DNA of 64,000 bases from Filimonas effusa (GCF_004118675.1 NZ_SDHZ01000005.1:124001-188000); one strand, 5' to 3'. Counted from the stretch's first letter, positions 51,757-61,815 are shown. Numbers and translations are program-made. The notes: generated by a model from the letters alone, not told the origin.

Positions 51757-54522
51757 TTATTCAGGTTCAAAGCCCAGCATAAATGTAAACCTTGAAGCAT
51801 TTTTCAGGCCATTACCCGGTGTAATCCTATCCAAACCTATACCATAGTCAAATCCAAGCAAACCGAACATTGGCAGGAAGAAACGCATACCTACGCCCAC
51901 AGAGCGACGTAAACGGAAAGGATTATAATCTTTGAAGGAGTACCAGCCGTTGGCTGCTTCAAAGAAGGTAACACCATAGATGGTACTGCTTGGGTTAAGG
52001 CTAAACGGATAGCGCAGTTCCATCACATATTTATTAAACATGGTGAAGTACTGGGAAGCACCTTGCTGGTCGGGGTTAACCGAAGGATCGGAAGTTTCGT
52101 AAACAGGGTAACCACGTTGTGAAATGATATCATAACCCAACAGGGCGAATGTATTACTCAAGCCTGCATCACCCACCTGGAAGCGTTCGAACGGAGAGAT
52201 CTTAAGACGGTTGTTATACCTTCCTATGAAGCCCATTTTCGCGGCTGCCTTCAACACGAACATTTTGTTCCTGTCTTCGCCATGCGGCTTGCTGATAGGC
52301 ACAAACCATTCGCCGGAGAAACGCCATTTATGATATTCCACCCACTTATACGGGTTTGTTTCATTAACGATATTCTTGTCAAACAGCGAATAAGGAGGCG
52401 TCACCTGTAAGCTGGCCAGGAAGTTGGAACCCTGTGTAGGGAAATACGGGTTAGGACCTGCCGAACTACGCTGCAATGCTATTTTCAGGTTCAGGTTGTT
52501 TGAAGCGCCATCGTCGAAAATGGTACCGTCTCTCAATACAAGGTTACGGTCGATAGCATAGTTCCTTAATTTATAACGGGCATAACTTAAGGTAAAGCCA
52601 AGAGAGAAATAGTCATCGGGCCATTTCAATTGTTTAGCCAGGCCAACGGAAACACCTGTTGTTTTAAAATAGGAAGTATCGGCAGCAGATTTTTTATAAG
52701 TACCTGTATAGGGATCGTAAGCATTTGCAAACTTGGTATCGAACAAGCTTACTGTTAACGCATTCCGTTTTTTACCGCCAAGCCATGGCTCAGTGAACGA
52801 GATATTATAAGAGCGGTAGGCCCGTCCGTTACTCTGTACCCTGAGACTGAGTTTTTGTCCGTCGCCGGTAGGTAAAGGATCCCAGGCTTTACGGCTGAAG
52901 ATATTCTTCGCCGAGAAGTTGTTGAACGATACACCCAGGGTACCGGTTAAGCCAATACCACCGCCAAAGCCGGCACTCAACTCCAACTGGTCGCTCGATT
53001 TTTCTTCGAGTGTATAATTAATATCCACCGTACCATCGTCGGGGTTGGGTACAGGGTTGATGCCAATTTTCTCAGCATTAAAATATCCGAGTGCACCAAT
53101 CTCACGTTGTGAACGGATCAGCGCCTCACGGCTGAACCTGTCGCCGGGGACCGTACGTAATTCCCTGCGGACCACATATTCCTTGGTTTTATCGTTCCCG
53201 CTGATGCGAACGTTCTTGATCGTAGCCTGCGGGCCTTCGATGATACGGATCTCGAAATCGATCGTATCATTATATACCGCTGTTTCAACCGGATCGGTAC
53301 GGAAGAACAGATAACCATCGTCCATATAAAGGCCACTGATATCGCCGCCTTCGGGAGAAATGGTTTTACCGAGTTTCTTATTCAGGATCTCGGCATTATA
53401 AGTATCACCTTTCTGGATACCGAGGATAAGGGTAAGAACAGAGTCGGAGAATTTGGTATTACCTCTCCAGGTAATGTTACCGAAGTAATATTTATGTCCT
53501 TCGTTTACTTTAATATGGATATTGAGGTTCCCCTTACTGTTGGGGAAGGTGGTATAGTCTTCGATAACGGCATCGCGGTTACCGATAGAGTTATAGTATT
53601 CCAGCAGGGAGAGTTTATCTTCATCAAATTTCTTTTCATTGAATTTTGCTGAAGTAAAGAGTTTGATACGCAGATAAGGATCCAGCACCTTCTTGGTTCT
53701 GGAGTAGGTAAGGAAACCTTTATCGCGGAGGTAGTCCTGGAAGGTATATTTTTTAGGATCGCCGAAACCGCCGGTTTCATTGGCAGGGAACAAGGTCATA
53801 CGTGACATTTCCTTGGTTCCTTTCATCTGCTTTTTCAGTTTGGCTTCATCTACCGTATTACCAAAGAAGCTGATCTGGTTTACCTTCACCTTATTACCCT
53901 TGGTAACATGGATAGTAAGCAGTTCATAGTTTTCCGCCGATTCATCTTTTATTTCTTCGATATTGACTTTAACGTTACGGAATCCTTTTTCATAGTAGTA
54001 ACGTTGGATTGCGTCGATAGCGGTGATCTTCATGTTTTCGGTGATCACGTGACCTATTACCAGGTTTGTTTTCGACTTAAGATCGTCTACTTCACCTTTA
54101 CGGATCCCTTTAAATATAAACCTCGACAAGCGCGGGCGCTCGGTGATATCAATTTCAACATCTATATTCCTGCCTTCTACGCGTGTAATATAGATAGCGA
54201 TGTCGCTGAAATAATTTTGAGCCCAGAGTTTAGTAAGCGATTTGGAGAAGGCGTCGCCACCGGGGATGGTAACTTCGTCGCCAACATTGATGCCTGCAAT
54301 GGAGAGAAAAAGTGCCTCGTCGAAGAACTTGTTGCCTACGACTTTCACAGAAGCCACCTTATATTTTTTAGGGGTTTTCTGATTAAACAGGTTCATCAGA
54401 TCTGCATCAATGGAAGTAATTCCTGAGTCGGAAGGGTTTTTTCCGGGAACCTGTGCTATGGCCAAATGGCTGCAAAAGCAGACTGAGATTGCCAGAAGAA
54501 GAGATTTACACACTGTACGCAT
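51757..54522 (-). CDS. bamA: Outer-membrane protein assembly factor BamA
   Basis: A 921-residue protein: signal peptide to AIAQV, five POTRA domains (about 55-480; e.g. YKVASVKVVGNKFFDEALFL, TIKNVRISGNDKTKEYVVRR) and a 16-strand barrel (about 500-921, LSAGFGGGIGLTGTLGVSFNN ... FTFMLGFEPE). It folds beta-barrel proteins into the outer membrane. Ordered between uppS and the ompH genes as in other Bacteroidota. Confidence 0.95.
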   Translation of the reverse strand: MRTVCKSLLLAISVCFCSHLAIAQVPGKNPSDSGITSIDADLMNLFNQKTPKKYKVASVKVVGNKFFDEALFLSIAGINVGDEVTIPGGDAFSKSLTKLWAQNYFSDIAIYITRVEGRNIDVEIDITERPRLSRFIFKGIRKGEVDDLKSKTNLVIGHVITENMKITAIDAIQRYYYEKGFRNVKVNIEEIKDESAENYELLTIHVTKGNKVKVNQISFFGNTVDEAKLKKQMKGTKEMSRMTLFPANETGGFGDPKKYTFQDYLRDKGFLTYSRTKKVLDPYLRIKLFTSAKFNEKKFDEDKLSLLEYYNSIGNRDAVIEDYTTFPNSKGNLNIHIKVNEGHKYYFGNITWRGNTKFSDSVLTLILGIQKGDTYNAEILNKKLGKTISPEGGDISGLYMDDGYLFFRTDPVETAVYNDTIDFEIRIIEGPQATIKNVRISGNDKTKEYVVRRELRTVPGDRFSREALIRSQREIGALGYFNAEKIGINPVPNPDDGTVDINYTLEEKSSDQLELSAGFGGGIGLTGTLGVSFNNFSAKNIFSRKAWDPLPTGDGQKLSLRVQSNGRAYRSYNISFTEPWLGGKKRNALTVSLFDTKFANAYDPYTGTYKKSAADTSYFKTTGVSVGLAKQLKWPDDYFSLGFTLSYARYKLRNYAIDRNLVLRDGTIFDDGASNNLNLKIALQRSSAGPNPYFPTQGSNFLASLQVTPPYSLFDKNIVNETNPYKWVEYHKWRFSGEWFVPISKPHGEDRNKMFVLKAAAKMGFIGRYNNRLKISPFERFQVGDAGLSNTFALLGYDIISQRGYPVYETSDPSVNPDQQGASQYFTMFNKYVMELRYPFSLNPSSTIYGVTFFEAANGWYSFKDYNPFRLRRSVGVGMRFFLPMFGLLGFDYGIGLDRITPGNGLKNASRFTFMLGFEPE

Positions 54523-54659
54523 CCAATATTGCTGTTTGTTTAAGCCCCCAGAGAATAAGATATATTCTTTCCGCAGTTGGCTTTGGGATAAGTGGCGGCA
54601 AATTAACGGGAATTATTAAAAGTCTTTGTTAAATCGGCCGTCCTTTTTTTGTAAATATG

Positions 54660-55427
54660 TTAATGAATTGTAGGGTTCTGTTGCAACTGTTCGCTCGTTT
54701 TACCGAATCGTCTTTCACGTCCCTGGTAGTCGATAATGGCGGCATACAGGTTGGGTTTCCTGAAATCCGGCCAGCAGGTATCGGTAAAGTAGAGTTCGGA
54801 ATAAGCAAGTTGATACAACAGAAAGTTACTGATCCTATATTCGCCGCTGGTTCTTATCATGAGTTCGGGATCAGGGATATCTTTGGTAGCGAGGTATTGC
54901 GTGAGCACCTCGTGGGTTATTGATTCGGGATCAAGCTTACCGTCCTTTGCGTCGCGCGCTATTTGCTGTGCCGCGTGAACAAGCTCCCAGCGGCTGCTAT
55001 AGCTCAGTGCCATTACCAGGTTAAGGCCGGTATTGGCACTGGTTTCGTCAAGGGCCTCCTGCAATTCGGACTGGGCATAAGCCGGTAGCATCGATTTGTC
55101 TCCTATAGCACGTAGCCTGATGTTATTTTTATTTAAAGTGGGAACTTCTTTACGGATAGTATCAACCAGCAGCTCCATTAACCCGGTAACCTCGTATTCC
55201 GGGCGGTCCCAGTTTTCGGTACTGAAAGCATAAAGGGTCAGGAAACCAATTCCAAGCTCTGCGCATCCTTCCACAATATCGCGTACGCTTTCTACGCCAT
55301 TGAAATGGCCGAACAAGCGGTCTTGTCCTTTTTCTTTCGCCCAGCGACCATTACCATCCATAATGATGGCAATATGCCTTGGTAACCGGTTTTTATCGAT
55401 CCGGCTCAGATCATTCGATTCCTGCAT
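54660..55427 (-). CDS. uppS: Isoprenyl transferase (undecaprenyl diphosphate synthase)
   Basis: Start ATG at 55427; an earlier in-frame codon only adds nine residues. The 255-residue cis-prenyltransferase has [17 protein letters not shown] with catalytic Asp24, the FSTENWDRP motif and [32 protein letters not shown]. It makes the undecaprenyl carrier lipid for peptidoglycan and O-antigen. Located between the DUF6089 gene and bamA on the same strand. Confidence 0.95.
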   Translation of the reverse strand: MQESNDLSRIDKNRLPRHIAIIMDGNGRWAKEKGQDRLFGHFNGVESVRDIVEGCAELGIGFLTLYAFSTENWDRPEYEVTGLMELLVDTIRKEVPTLNKNNIRLRAIGDKSMLPAYAQSELQEALDETSANTGLNLVMALSYSSRWELVHAAQQIARDAKDGKLDPESITHEVLTQYLATKDIPDPELMIRTSGEYRISNFLLYQLAYSELYFTDTCWPDFRKPNLYAAIIDYQGRERRFGKTSEQLQQNPTIH

Positions 55428-55554
55428 AATACAACGTTGTACAATCGCGGGCAAAATTACTTACTGGACGGCATGCTTGCCATTAAAAGTTTGTAACCGC
55501 GGGCGTAAAAATAGCGTTTATTAGCTAATGTGACGCCTGAAATAAGGGATTTGC

Positions 55555-56388
55555 CTACGGTTTGGGGCACCGGTAGGAGGAGAGGTTAAAAGAGATGCCC
55601 ACGAGCACCATTGCATAACCGTCGTTCTGCGAGCTGTTGCCCCGCTGCCGGCCTTTAATACCAATGGGAGTTGTGCCTGTTTCATAGCTCCTGTCCTGTA
55701 AAAGGTAGGCTACTGAAGCAGGATCAAATGCATCCGGGGCATAGGTGAGGCTCACGTCGTCGAGATAGTCGGTATTGGTAAAACGGTAACCCACTTCACC
55801 GAAAATATTCACTTTGGGAGAGATTGCGTATTTCATACCTACGGCCAGGGGAATACACAGGGCGGTAGAACCGTACGGGGTGCGCCCGGGATAAAGGGAA
55901 CTTCCCTGCCCTTCGGTGCCGAGGCCGCGAAGACGGTATTTTTCTCCACCCAGGTAAGCATATGGATCGTAGGAGAACAATCCTACCCCCAGTGACACAT
56001 AGGGCGTAAAATTATATCCTTCAACACCGGGATAGAACTTGAAGAAATTGAACTCTCCGCTTATCGCCAGTTCCCATACATTGGTATTGAAGCTAAGGTT
56101 ACGGCGTTGCTGTGTTTCGTTTTTAGAATAAGTATCTGAATAACCCAGCGCTGCATAGTTTGCACTGAGCTTAAGAGAGATATAGTTGTTCATTTGCTTG
56201 CGGAAGAAGATACCTCCTGCAATTTTAGGCCGGTTCAGCGCTGCACGGGTGTTGAGATCGCCAAAGTAATGGCCTGCGCCAACCGCAATACCCAGTTCAC
56301 CTTGCTGTACATAACTGTCCATCCATTGCGCGTTAGTTCTGGCACCTACAATGAAGAATGTAAGGAGGAATAAAGTTCTTTGTAGCAT
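55555..56388 (-). CDS. DUF6089-family outer-membrane beta-barrel protein
   Basis: A 277-residue protein: signal peptide to about TNAQW, then GELGIAVGAGHYFGDLNTR, typical of the DUF6089 family, and strands ending LVGISFNLSSYRCP. It is found between nadK and uppS across Bacteroidota; function unknown. Outer membrane. The product contains ELAISGEFNFFKF and KYAISPKVNIFGEVGYRF strands. Confidence 0.8.
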   Translation of the reverse strand: MLQRTLFLLTFFIVGARTNAQWMDSYVQQGELGIAVGAGHYFGDLNTRAALNRPKIAGGIFFRKQMNNYISLKLSANYAALGYSDTYSKNETQQRRNLSFNTNVWELAISGEFNFFKFYPGVEGYNFTPYVSLGVGLFSYDPYAYLGGEKYRLRGLGTEGQGSSLYPGRTPYGSTALCIPLAVGMKYAISPKVNIFGEVGYRFTNTDYLDDVSLTYAPDAFDPASVAYLLQDRSYETGTTPIGIKGRQRGNSSQNDGYAMVLVGISFNLSSYRCPKP

Positions 56389-56450
56389 ACGGTTGCAAAA
56401 TAAGGAATGTTGTAATAACGAAAAATTCCTTTCTTTCTTATAAAGAAACC

Positions 56451-57329
56451 TTAATTTCTTTTATCCAATCCCCATGTGAGTTTGGAGCGCAGGGTAGAAA
56501 GAAAGCTGTTTTCATTTAGTCTTACCAGTTTAATACCAAACTGTTCTTTTTTGACCGCAAGCTGAACATCTTTATCCACAATCTCACGCCTGGAGTCCAA
56601 TGCACAGATAAACTGGTCGGAACGGCCTTCCACTTCAAAAGAAATAATATTGGAATCGGGAACCAGTATAGGCCTTACGTTCAGGTTATGCGGCGCTATG
56701 GGGGTAATAAGGAAGCTTGATGAGTCGGGGAAAACGATAGGTCCGTTACAACTAAGATTATAACCTGTTGATCCCGTAGGCGTTGAAACAATGAGACCGT
56801 CTGCCCAGTAGGTATTCAGGAATTCTCCGTTAAGATAAGTATGCACCTTGATCATGGGCGAAGTATCCCGTTTATGGAGCGCAAACTCATTGAGTGCGAA
56901 GGAAGCGTCATCGAACAACGGGATATTGGCGTCGAGATGAATAAGAGAACGCTTGTCTACCACAAAGGTTCCATTGGCCAGTGCGTCTACTGCAATGCTA
57001 AGTTCCTCTTTACCAATACTTGCGAGAAATCCAAGCCTGCCGAAATTGATACCGAGAATAGGAACGCCTTTATCGCGGATAAGTCCCACTGCATCGAGGA
57101 TAGTGCCGTCGCCGCCAAGGGAAATAAGACATTCAACAGTTTCATCGAGGTCGTGATAGCCTGAAAACAATTCTACCTCAACCCCTGTGGACCGAATATC
57201 GTCGAGATGATCGGCGAGGGAGGTATGCAGGATGATAGCTATATTATAGCGTTGTAGTTCCTGGGCGAGGATGAGCAACTGGCTATGTTGTTCGATATCT
57301 AAACCACGGCTGTAAATAGCTACTTTCAT
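56451..57329 (-). CDS. nadK: NAD kinase
   Basis: Start ATG at 57329; the frame further upstream (57380) is not needed. The 292-residue enzyme phosphorylates NAD to NADP. The signature LGGDGTILDAV (Asp74) and the substrate motif STPTGSTGYNLS are intact, as is LNEFALHKRD. Cytoplasmic. In the cluster CBS, nadK, DUF6089, uppS, bamA, all on the minus strand. Confidence 0.93.
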   Translation of the reverse strand: MKVAIYSRGLDIEQHSQLLILAQELQRYNIAIILHTSLADHLDDIRSTGVEVELFSGYHDLDETVECLISLGGDGTILDAVGLIRDKGVPILGINFGRLGFLASIGKEELSIAVDALANGTFVVDKRSLIHLDANIPLFDDASFALNEFALHKRDTSPMIKVHTYLNGEFLNTYWADGLIVSTPTGSTGYNLSCNGPIVFPDSSSFLITPIAPHNLNVRPILVPDSNIISFEVEGRSDQFICALDSRREIVDKDVQLAVKKEQFGIKLVRLNENSFLSTLRSKLTWGLDKRN

Positions 57330-57393
57330 TCTTATACATTTCGGTCTTTGGTCGCAGCGAAGGTACGGTAATATGCCCAAGCAGGCAGTGCCG

Positions 57394-58053
57394 CTACATT
57401 TTGAGATAAGTCATGAGCAGGTCGTAGTTCTCCCTGAGCTCGTTCTGGAAGTTTTCTTCTCCGAAATAGTACCGTATGGTATAATCGTAACGCTGGAAGG
57501 TGGCAATGATATCTGAGATCTCTGCGCGGTTTACTTTTACCGTTACCTGCAACAGTCCGGTAGTGCTATCGATATAAGTATTGATCTGGGTAATATAGGC
57601 ATCGTTTGTTTCCACCAGCCGGCTCATTTCTCCGAAAGAGAAATTACGCTTATCCATTTCAAGTACGATGATACCGCCGGGATCTTCGGCGCCTGTAAAC
57701 CTGCTGGCGGCATGCAGCAGTTCGATACGGGTTATAACACCTTGGTATTCACCCGTTTCATTGATCGCTGCCACCAGAGAAATGTCGTTTGTGGCAGCTT
57801 GTTTAAGTGCGGTGAGAAAATGGTCATGTGTTTGAACAGCCACTTTCACCCAATTGCCTTCGAGCGTAGCTACCATAGCAGCTTCATCGGCATCGAGCAG
57901 ATCATCTTTGCTGACAAGGCCTTTGAATTTTTCTTCCACTACCACAGGCAGATGCTGGACGTCGTAATCTTCCATAAGCCCCAATGCAAATCCTGCTTTA
58001 TCGGCAGGACCGATAACGGGATAGTTGGAGACTATGAGTTGAGAAGTTAACAT
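57394..58053 (-). CDS. CBS-domain protein
   Basis: A 219-residue protein: two CBS motifs (LMEDYDVQHLPVVVEEKFKGLVSKDDLLD and LKQAATNDISLVAAINETGEYQGVITRIELL) then an ACT-like C-terminal domain (IIVLEMDKRNFSFGEMSRLVETN). It likely senses adenine nucleotides. It is commonly next to nadK in Bacteroidota, suggesting a link to nucleotide or NAD regulation, but no experimental role is known to me. Start ATG at 58053. Confidence 0.85.
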   Translation of the reverse strand: MLTSQLIVSNYPVIGPADKAGFALGLMEDYDVQHLPVVVEEKFKGLVSKDDLLDADEAAMVATLEGNWVKVAVQTHDHFLTALKQAATNDISLVAAINETGEYQGVITRIELLHAASRFTGAEDPGGIIVLEMDKRNFSFGEMSRLVETNDAYITQINTYIDSTTGLLQVTVKVNRAEISDIIATFQRYDYTIRYYFGEENFQNELRENYDLLMTYLKM

Positions 58054-58085
58054 CCAGATACGTTTTTAAAACCAGACAACAAAAA

Positions 58086-58865
58086 CTAGGCAATTGTTGC
58101 AGCAGGCTGCTTTAATTTACTCAAAAAGGCGTCGAGGATCACATTAAATTCGCCGGGCACTTCCATCATGGGGGCGTGTCCGCACTGGTCTATAAAATGT
58201 AATTCGCTGTTAGGGATCAGTTTATTAAACTCTTTAGCTACGAACGGGGGTGTAATGGTATCATTATTACCCCAGATCAGGAGCGTAGGTTGTTTGATTT
58301 GGCTGATCTCTTCGCCTAAGTTATGGCGGATAGCGCTTTTTGCCAAAGCAATAATTTTGATCACCTTCATACGGTTGCTGGTGATTTCAAAGACCTCGTC
58401 AACGAGTTCTTTGGTAGCCATCGCAGGATCGTAGAAAGTGAGTTCCGTTTTTTTGCGGATATATTCATAGTCCCCTCTTTTAGGGTAACTATCACCCATA
58501 CCGTTTTCAAAAAGACCTGAGCTGCCGGTAAGGATAAGCGATTTAATTCTTTCGGGGTGTTTCAGCACATGAATGAGGCCTACATGCCCTCCGAGGGAAT
58601 TGCCAAGGAGATGAATGCCGTCGTAACCGCGTGCTTCCACAAATTTCTGCACATATTTCTCCATGCCTCCTACGGAAGTATGAAAAATATCGAGGTCGAA
58701 TAAAGGAAGTAAGGGTACTATTACTTTATACTGGTGACGAAAATGTTCTACCAGATCCTTAAAATTGCTCAGCGCGCCAAATAATCCGTGCAATAATAAT
58801 AAAGGTTCGCCTTCGCCTTCCTCAACAAACTTAAACTTATCGTATTGTTTAATCTCGTAATTCAT
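58086..58865 (-). CDS. Alpha/beta-fold hydrolase
   Basis: A 259-residue hydrolase. LLLLHGLFGALSNF forms the oxyanion-hole region, HLLGNSLGGHVGL carries the nucleophile Ser in GNSLGG, the acid Asp is probably in LLIWGNNDTITPP, and the His in IDQCGHAPMMEVP. The substrate is unknown; carboxylic-ester hydrolase is a family-level guess. It starts the minus-strand nadK cluster 32 bp before the CBS gene. Confidence 0.85.
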   Translation of the reverse strand: MNYEIKQYDKFKFVEEGEGEPLLLLHGLFGALSNFKDLVEHFRHQYKVIVPLLPLFDLDIFHTSVGGMEKYVQKFVEARGYDGIHLLGNSLGGHVGLIHVLKHPERIKSLILTGSSGLFENGMGDSYPKRGDYEYIRKKTELTFYDPAMATKELVDEVFEITSNRMKVIKIIALAKSAIRHNLGEEISQIKQPTLLIWGNNDTITPPFVAKEFNKLIPNSELHFIDQCGHAPMMEVPGEFNVILDAFLSKLKQPAATIA

Positions 58866-59036
58866 TTCTCATCAGTTCTTATATAGCTAACACTCCTTGG
58901 ATTGCCACAAATAAACATAATTCAACCGATATAACCCAAACTCATCGATAATAATAGGTATCCCTTCTGTCGTTAACTACTAAAATACTTTTTTTGTGTT
59001 AAATAATGCTTACCATTCCGGCTACCGGTTTCATTA

Positions 59037-59570
59037 TCAGGCCGCTTTTGCGAAAGCGGCGAAAAAAACCTGCAGCTGATCGAAAACATTTTTCAGAAAA
59101 GGTATCACCACAGCCATCGCATCTATTGCCTTTGGCCCCCAGGGTGCAACAAAGGTATAAGATTTTGATTCCGAGATGGTTTCTGCTTTAAAAAGCCCCA
59201 TTTGCGCTGCATAGAACAGAAGTACACTAAATATAGTTATATACAGTACAAGGTATAACACCACTCCTCCCAATTTGTTGATCCAGCCCATAAGCACCAT
59301 TTCCATTCCGGCTTCTATAAGGGCAGCCACCCATCTCACGATGAGCACAACTGCAACCATCACAATAAGGAAAGAAAGAAATGGCAGCCACCTGGTTCCC
59401 ATATTCGTATGATCGTGGAGCCACACAGCCACTGTAGCTGACAACTTGAGAGCGGCAGCGATGCCGGTGATAATAGCCAGGAAAGAGAACAGGGCTACTA
59501 TCAACCCTTTTCTAAGGCCTTTTATTATCGCCAGCACCACCAGCAAAATGAATATGATGTCTATAAACAT
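59037..59570 (-). CDS. CvpA-family membrane protein
   Basis: A 177-residue protein with four helices: MFIDIIFILLVVLAIIKGLRKG (typical CvpA start), LIVALFSFLAIITGIAAAL, WLPFLSFLIVMVAVVLIVRW and LGGVVLYLVLYITIFSVLLFY. CvpA homologs are linked to colicin V production and envelope stress. The end of the coding region contains a perfect 8-bp hairpin (GCCGCTTT/AAAGCGGC, 59043-59062), which may help termination. It is 29 bp after the YqeY gene. Confidence 0.85.
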   Translation of the reverse strand: MFIDIIFILLVVLAIIKGLRKGLIVALFSFLAIITGIAAALKLSATVAVWLHDHTNMGTRWLPFLSFLIVMVAVVLIVRWVAALIEAGMEMVLMGWINKLGGVVLYLVLYITIFSVLLFYAAQMGLFKAETISESKSYTFVAPWGPKAIDAMAVVIPFLKNVFDQLQVFFAAFAKAA

Positions 59571-59599
59571 TCTTAAACCATCCCCCGTTAAGGGTAATC

Positions 59600-60052
59600 C
59601 TATTTACTGAGCATTTCTTTTACTGCAGCGGAAATAGCTTTACCATCGGCTTTGCCTGCCAGTTGTTTGGTTGCTGCGCCCATTACCTTACCCATATCGG
59701 CAGGAGAGCTGGCGCCCGTTTCCGCAATAATGGCTGCAAGCGCTGCCTTCAGTTCGGCTTCCGTCATTTGTTTGGGGAGGAATTTTTCGATAACAGCAAT
59801 CTCTTCTTCCTCCTTCTGCGCAAGGTCGGCCCTGTTTTGCTGGTTATAAATGTCGAGCGAATCTTTTCTTTGTTTTACCAGTTTCTGCAACAGTTTCAGT
59901 TCGCCTTCGGCGGAAATTGCACCATTGGCTCCGGGTTCTGTTTTTGCTTTAATGATCTCTGCCTTGATGGCCCTTAATCCACGCAACACGCCTTCGTTTT
60001 TGGCTTTCATTGCATCTTTCATGTCGGCCATGATCAATTGTTCTAAGCTCAT
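59600..60052 (-). CDS. GatB/YqeY-domain protein
   Basis: A 150-residue helical protein: MSLEQLIMADMKDAMKAKNEGVLRGLRAIKAEI and later YNQQNRADLAQKEEEEIAVIEKFLPKQMTEAEL match YqeY, the tail-like domain of amidotransferase subunit GatB. Role in tRNA amidation is assumed from the domain but not demonstrated for stand-alone proteins. Between GldC and CvpA genes. Confidence 0.9.
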   Translation of the reverse strand: MSLEQLIMADMKDAMKAKNEGVLRGLRAIKAEIIKAKTEPGANGAISAEGELKLLQKLVKQRKDSLDIYNQQNRADLAQKEEEEIAVIEKFLPKQMTEAELKAALAAIIAETGASSPADMGKVMGAATKQLAGKADGKAISAAVKEMLSK

Positions 60053-60072
60053 ACGGTTATTTTAAAGTGCGA

Positions 60073-60417
60073 CTATTTGTTTTCTTTCTGCTGAAGCGCC
60101 TGGAATTTAGCGTAGAAATCCTTTGCGAATTTTTTGATATCATCTACCAGCTCCTGTTGTTGTGTGGCCCTGTTATAGGTATCCGCCATCGTCATAAAAG
60201 TCTGGTAAAAGAAATCCGCCATTTCATCAACCATCATGTCTTTTGTCCACAAGTCGATACGCAGTGCGCTTTTCTCTGCTCCGTCCCAGAAAGCCAGCAT
60301 CATAGCCCTGGCCTGCTGGTATTGGTCAATAGTGCTGTCGGTAGCTTTCCAGCCAATCTGGTGGGGCACCTTGTCATTATCCAGTTCAACGTTAATACTA
60401 ATAGTAGAAGTATGCAT
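60073..60417 (-). CDS. gldC: Gliding motility protein GldC
   Basis: A 114-residue protein matching GldC: MHTSTISINVELDNDKVPHQIGWKATDS, LAFWDGAEKSALRIDLWTKDMMVDEMADFF. GldC is associated with flavobacterial gliding machinery and improves, though is not always essential for, motility. It supports a gliding-type T9SS in this organism. It lies 20 bp before the YqeY gene. Ends in lysine-rich QQKENK. Confidence 0.88.
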   Translation of the reverse strand: MHTSTISINVELDNDKVPHQIGWKATDSTIDQYQQARAMMLAFWDGAEKSALRIDLWTKDMMVDEMADFFYQTFMTMADTYNRATQQQELVDDIKKFAKDFYAKFQALQQKENK

Positions 60418-60483
60418 GTTCTATATATTCTAAAAGGAAGGAGCAAAGGTACTATTTAGCCGGGTCATTTTCAGACCGTTCAT

Positions 60484-61557
60484 TTACGGGTGATGGAGCA
60501 GGCTGCTGAATAAAGCGGCGGAAGCATCCCAGTTATACAACAGTTTCTGCGTTTTTGCGGTTGCAATAAGTTGGCGCCGCAACGTTTCATCTTTATATAA
60601 CAGGATCATTTTCTGGCCCATATCATTAAAATCGCCCGGTTCGGCATAGAGCGCTGCCGCTCCACATATTTCAGGGAAAGCGCCCGTTGAAGAGGCGATA
60701 ACAGGAATTTCGCATTGCAACGATCTTATAGCTGCCATACAGGCGGGATCGGGAAGCCCGGGCTGAACACATCCGTAGGCGGCGGCCGTTATTGCTGCCA
60801 GTTCTTCTGTCCGTAAAACCGGCAGCAGCGAAACATCGGCCCGGAAACGGTATGCGTCAAGTTTAAGCGCAGCCTGTTCTTCGGCGCCAAGGCCGGTTAC
60901 CAGCAACTGCATGTTGCTTTTCTGCCATTTTTTGAATACCGAAAATGCTTTCAGCACTTCGGTAACCGCCTGAAGATGACCGGGAAGGCAAGGAAAAAGA
61001 AAGAATTCGTTTCCCCCGGCATATTTTTCCTTAACTGCTTCTTTTTCATCCCATTCAACAGGCTGAAACCTGGTGTCGGCAGCCGCGGGAATAACGGTTA
61101 TCTTATTTTCCGGGACCTGGAATACCGATGCCAGCTGCGTTTTGCCCCAGTTTGAAGTAGTGACAACTGCGGCAGCCCCGGCCAGCTTTTTAGTAAGGGC
61201 GGCGGCATTTTTCGCCGAAGGCAAAAGTTCCGAAACCACCATCATCAGCGGTATCCGGTTATTATTCCTGTTCTCGGGGTAAGAAATGGCGAGGTTCACC
61301 TGCTCCTGCTTCAGGAATGCGGGCAGCGTTTTTATGCTCCACCACCACCGGCCAGCCTTTCCGGCGCCCGGCGCCTCTACAACCGTTTCGCCACATTCGT
61401 ACAGGGGATGACGCAAACCTGTTTCCGCGCTAACGAGGAAAAGTACGCGGGCAGCAGGGTTAATGCCGGGCAAACGTTTTACTGTTTCGAACAGGAAATC
61501 GTCGGTTAAGATATCGGCGGACCGGCTTAAAAAACTTCCATAAACCAGGATAGACAT
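60484..61557 (-). CDS. Glycosyltransferase family 4-like protein
   Basis: A 357-residue GT-B fold enzyme. The N-terminal half is variable; the C-terminal half has VIPAAADTRFQPVEW, FFLFPCLPGHLQAVTEVLKAFSVF, LLVTGLGAEEQAAL, SLQCEIPVIASSTGAFPEICGAAALYAEPGDFNDM (the E-x7-E-like donor region) and EDLRRQL-type end. Uses a nucleotide sugar to extend a surface glycan or a lipid carrier; acceptor unknown. A repeat-rich 258-bp gap lies upstream. Confidence 0.85.
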   Translation of the reverse strand: MSILVYGSFLSRSADILTDDFLFETVKRLPGINPAARVLFLVSAETGLRHPLYECGETVVEAPGAGKAGRWWWSIKTLPAFLKQEQVNLAISYPENRNNNRIPLMMVVSELLPSAKNAAALTKKLAGAAAVVTTSNWGKTQLASVFQVPENKITVIPAAADTRFQPVEWDEKEAVKEKYAGGNEFFLFPCLPGHLQAVTEVLKAFSVFKKWQKSNMQLLVTGLGAEEQAALKLDAYRFRADVSLLPVLRTEELAAITAAAYGCVQPGLPDPACMAAIRSLQCEIPVIASSTGAFPEICGAAALYAEPGDFNDMGQKMILLYKDETLRRQLIATAKTQKLLYNWDASAALFSSLLHHP

Positions 61558-61581
61558 ACTGCAAAGATAGTTCGTCGCGGG

Positions 61582-61794
61582 GCATTAACTTCTGCAATGA
61601 TCACAGAAGGGCGGGGCGCCGAAGGGCATTAACTTTCGGTATGATCACGGAATGACAGGGGCGCCGGGAGCATAAACTTCCGCCATGATCGCAGGGCGCC
61701 CGGGGGATCAAGTGCGATGCAAGTGCGATACAAGTGCGATGCTACTGCGATGCAGGTGCGGTTATGGTAGCTTTATGGTATACTTATGGTATAC
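61582..61794. repeat. Tandem repeats with 44-bp and 11-bp periods
   Basis: Two adjoining arrays fill the gap between the glycosyltransferase and DUF885 genes. Array A is three imperfect 44-bp units starting at 61582, 61626 and 61670, each beginning GCATTAACTT or a variant and containing ATGATCACxG and a GGCGCC element. Array B, from 61710, is five 11-bp units (AAGTGCGATGC and variants, to 61764) followed by three 11-bp units of TTATGGTATAC (61762-61794). The longer period is four times the shorter. No gene was seen. Confidence 0.8.
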
Positions 61795-61815
61795 CCTCCG
61801 GCCACCCGCCATTTC

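Noticed and set aside
61582-61794. A CRISPR array
   Set aside because: Repeats are contiguous with no unique spacers, units vary, and no cas gene is in the window.
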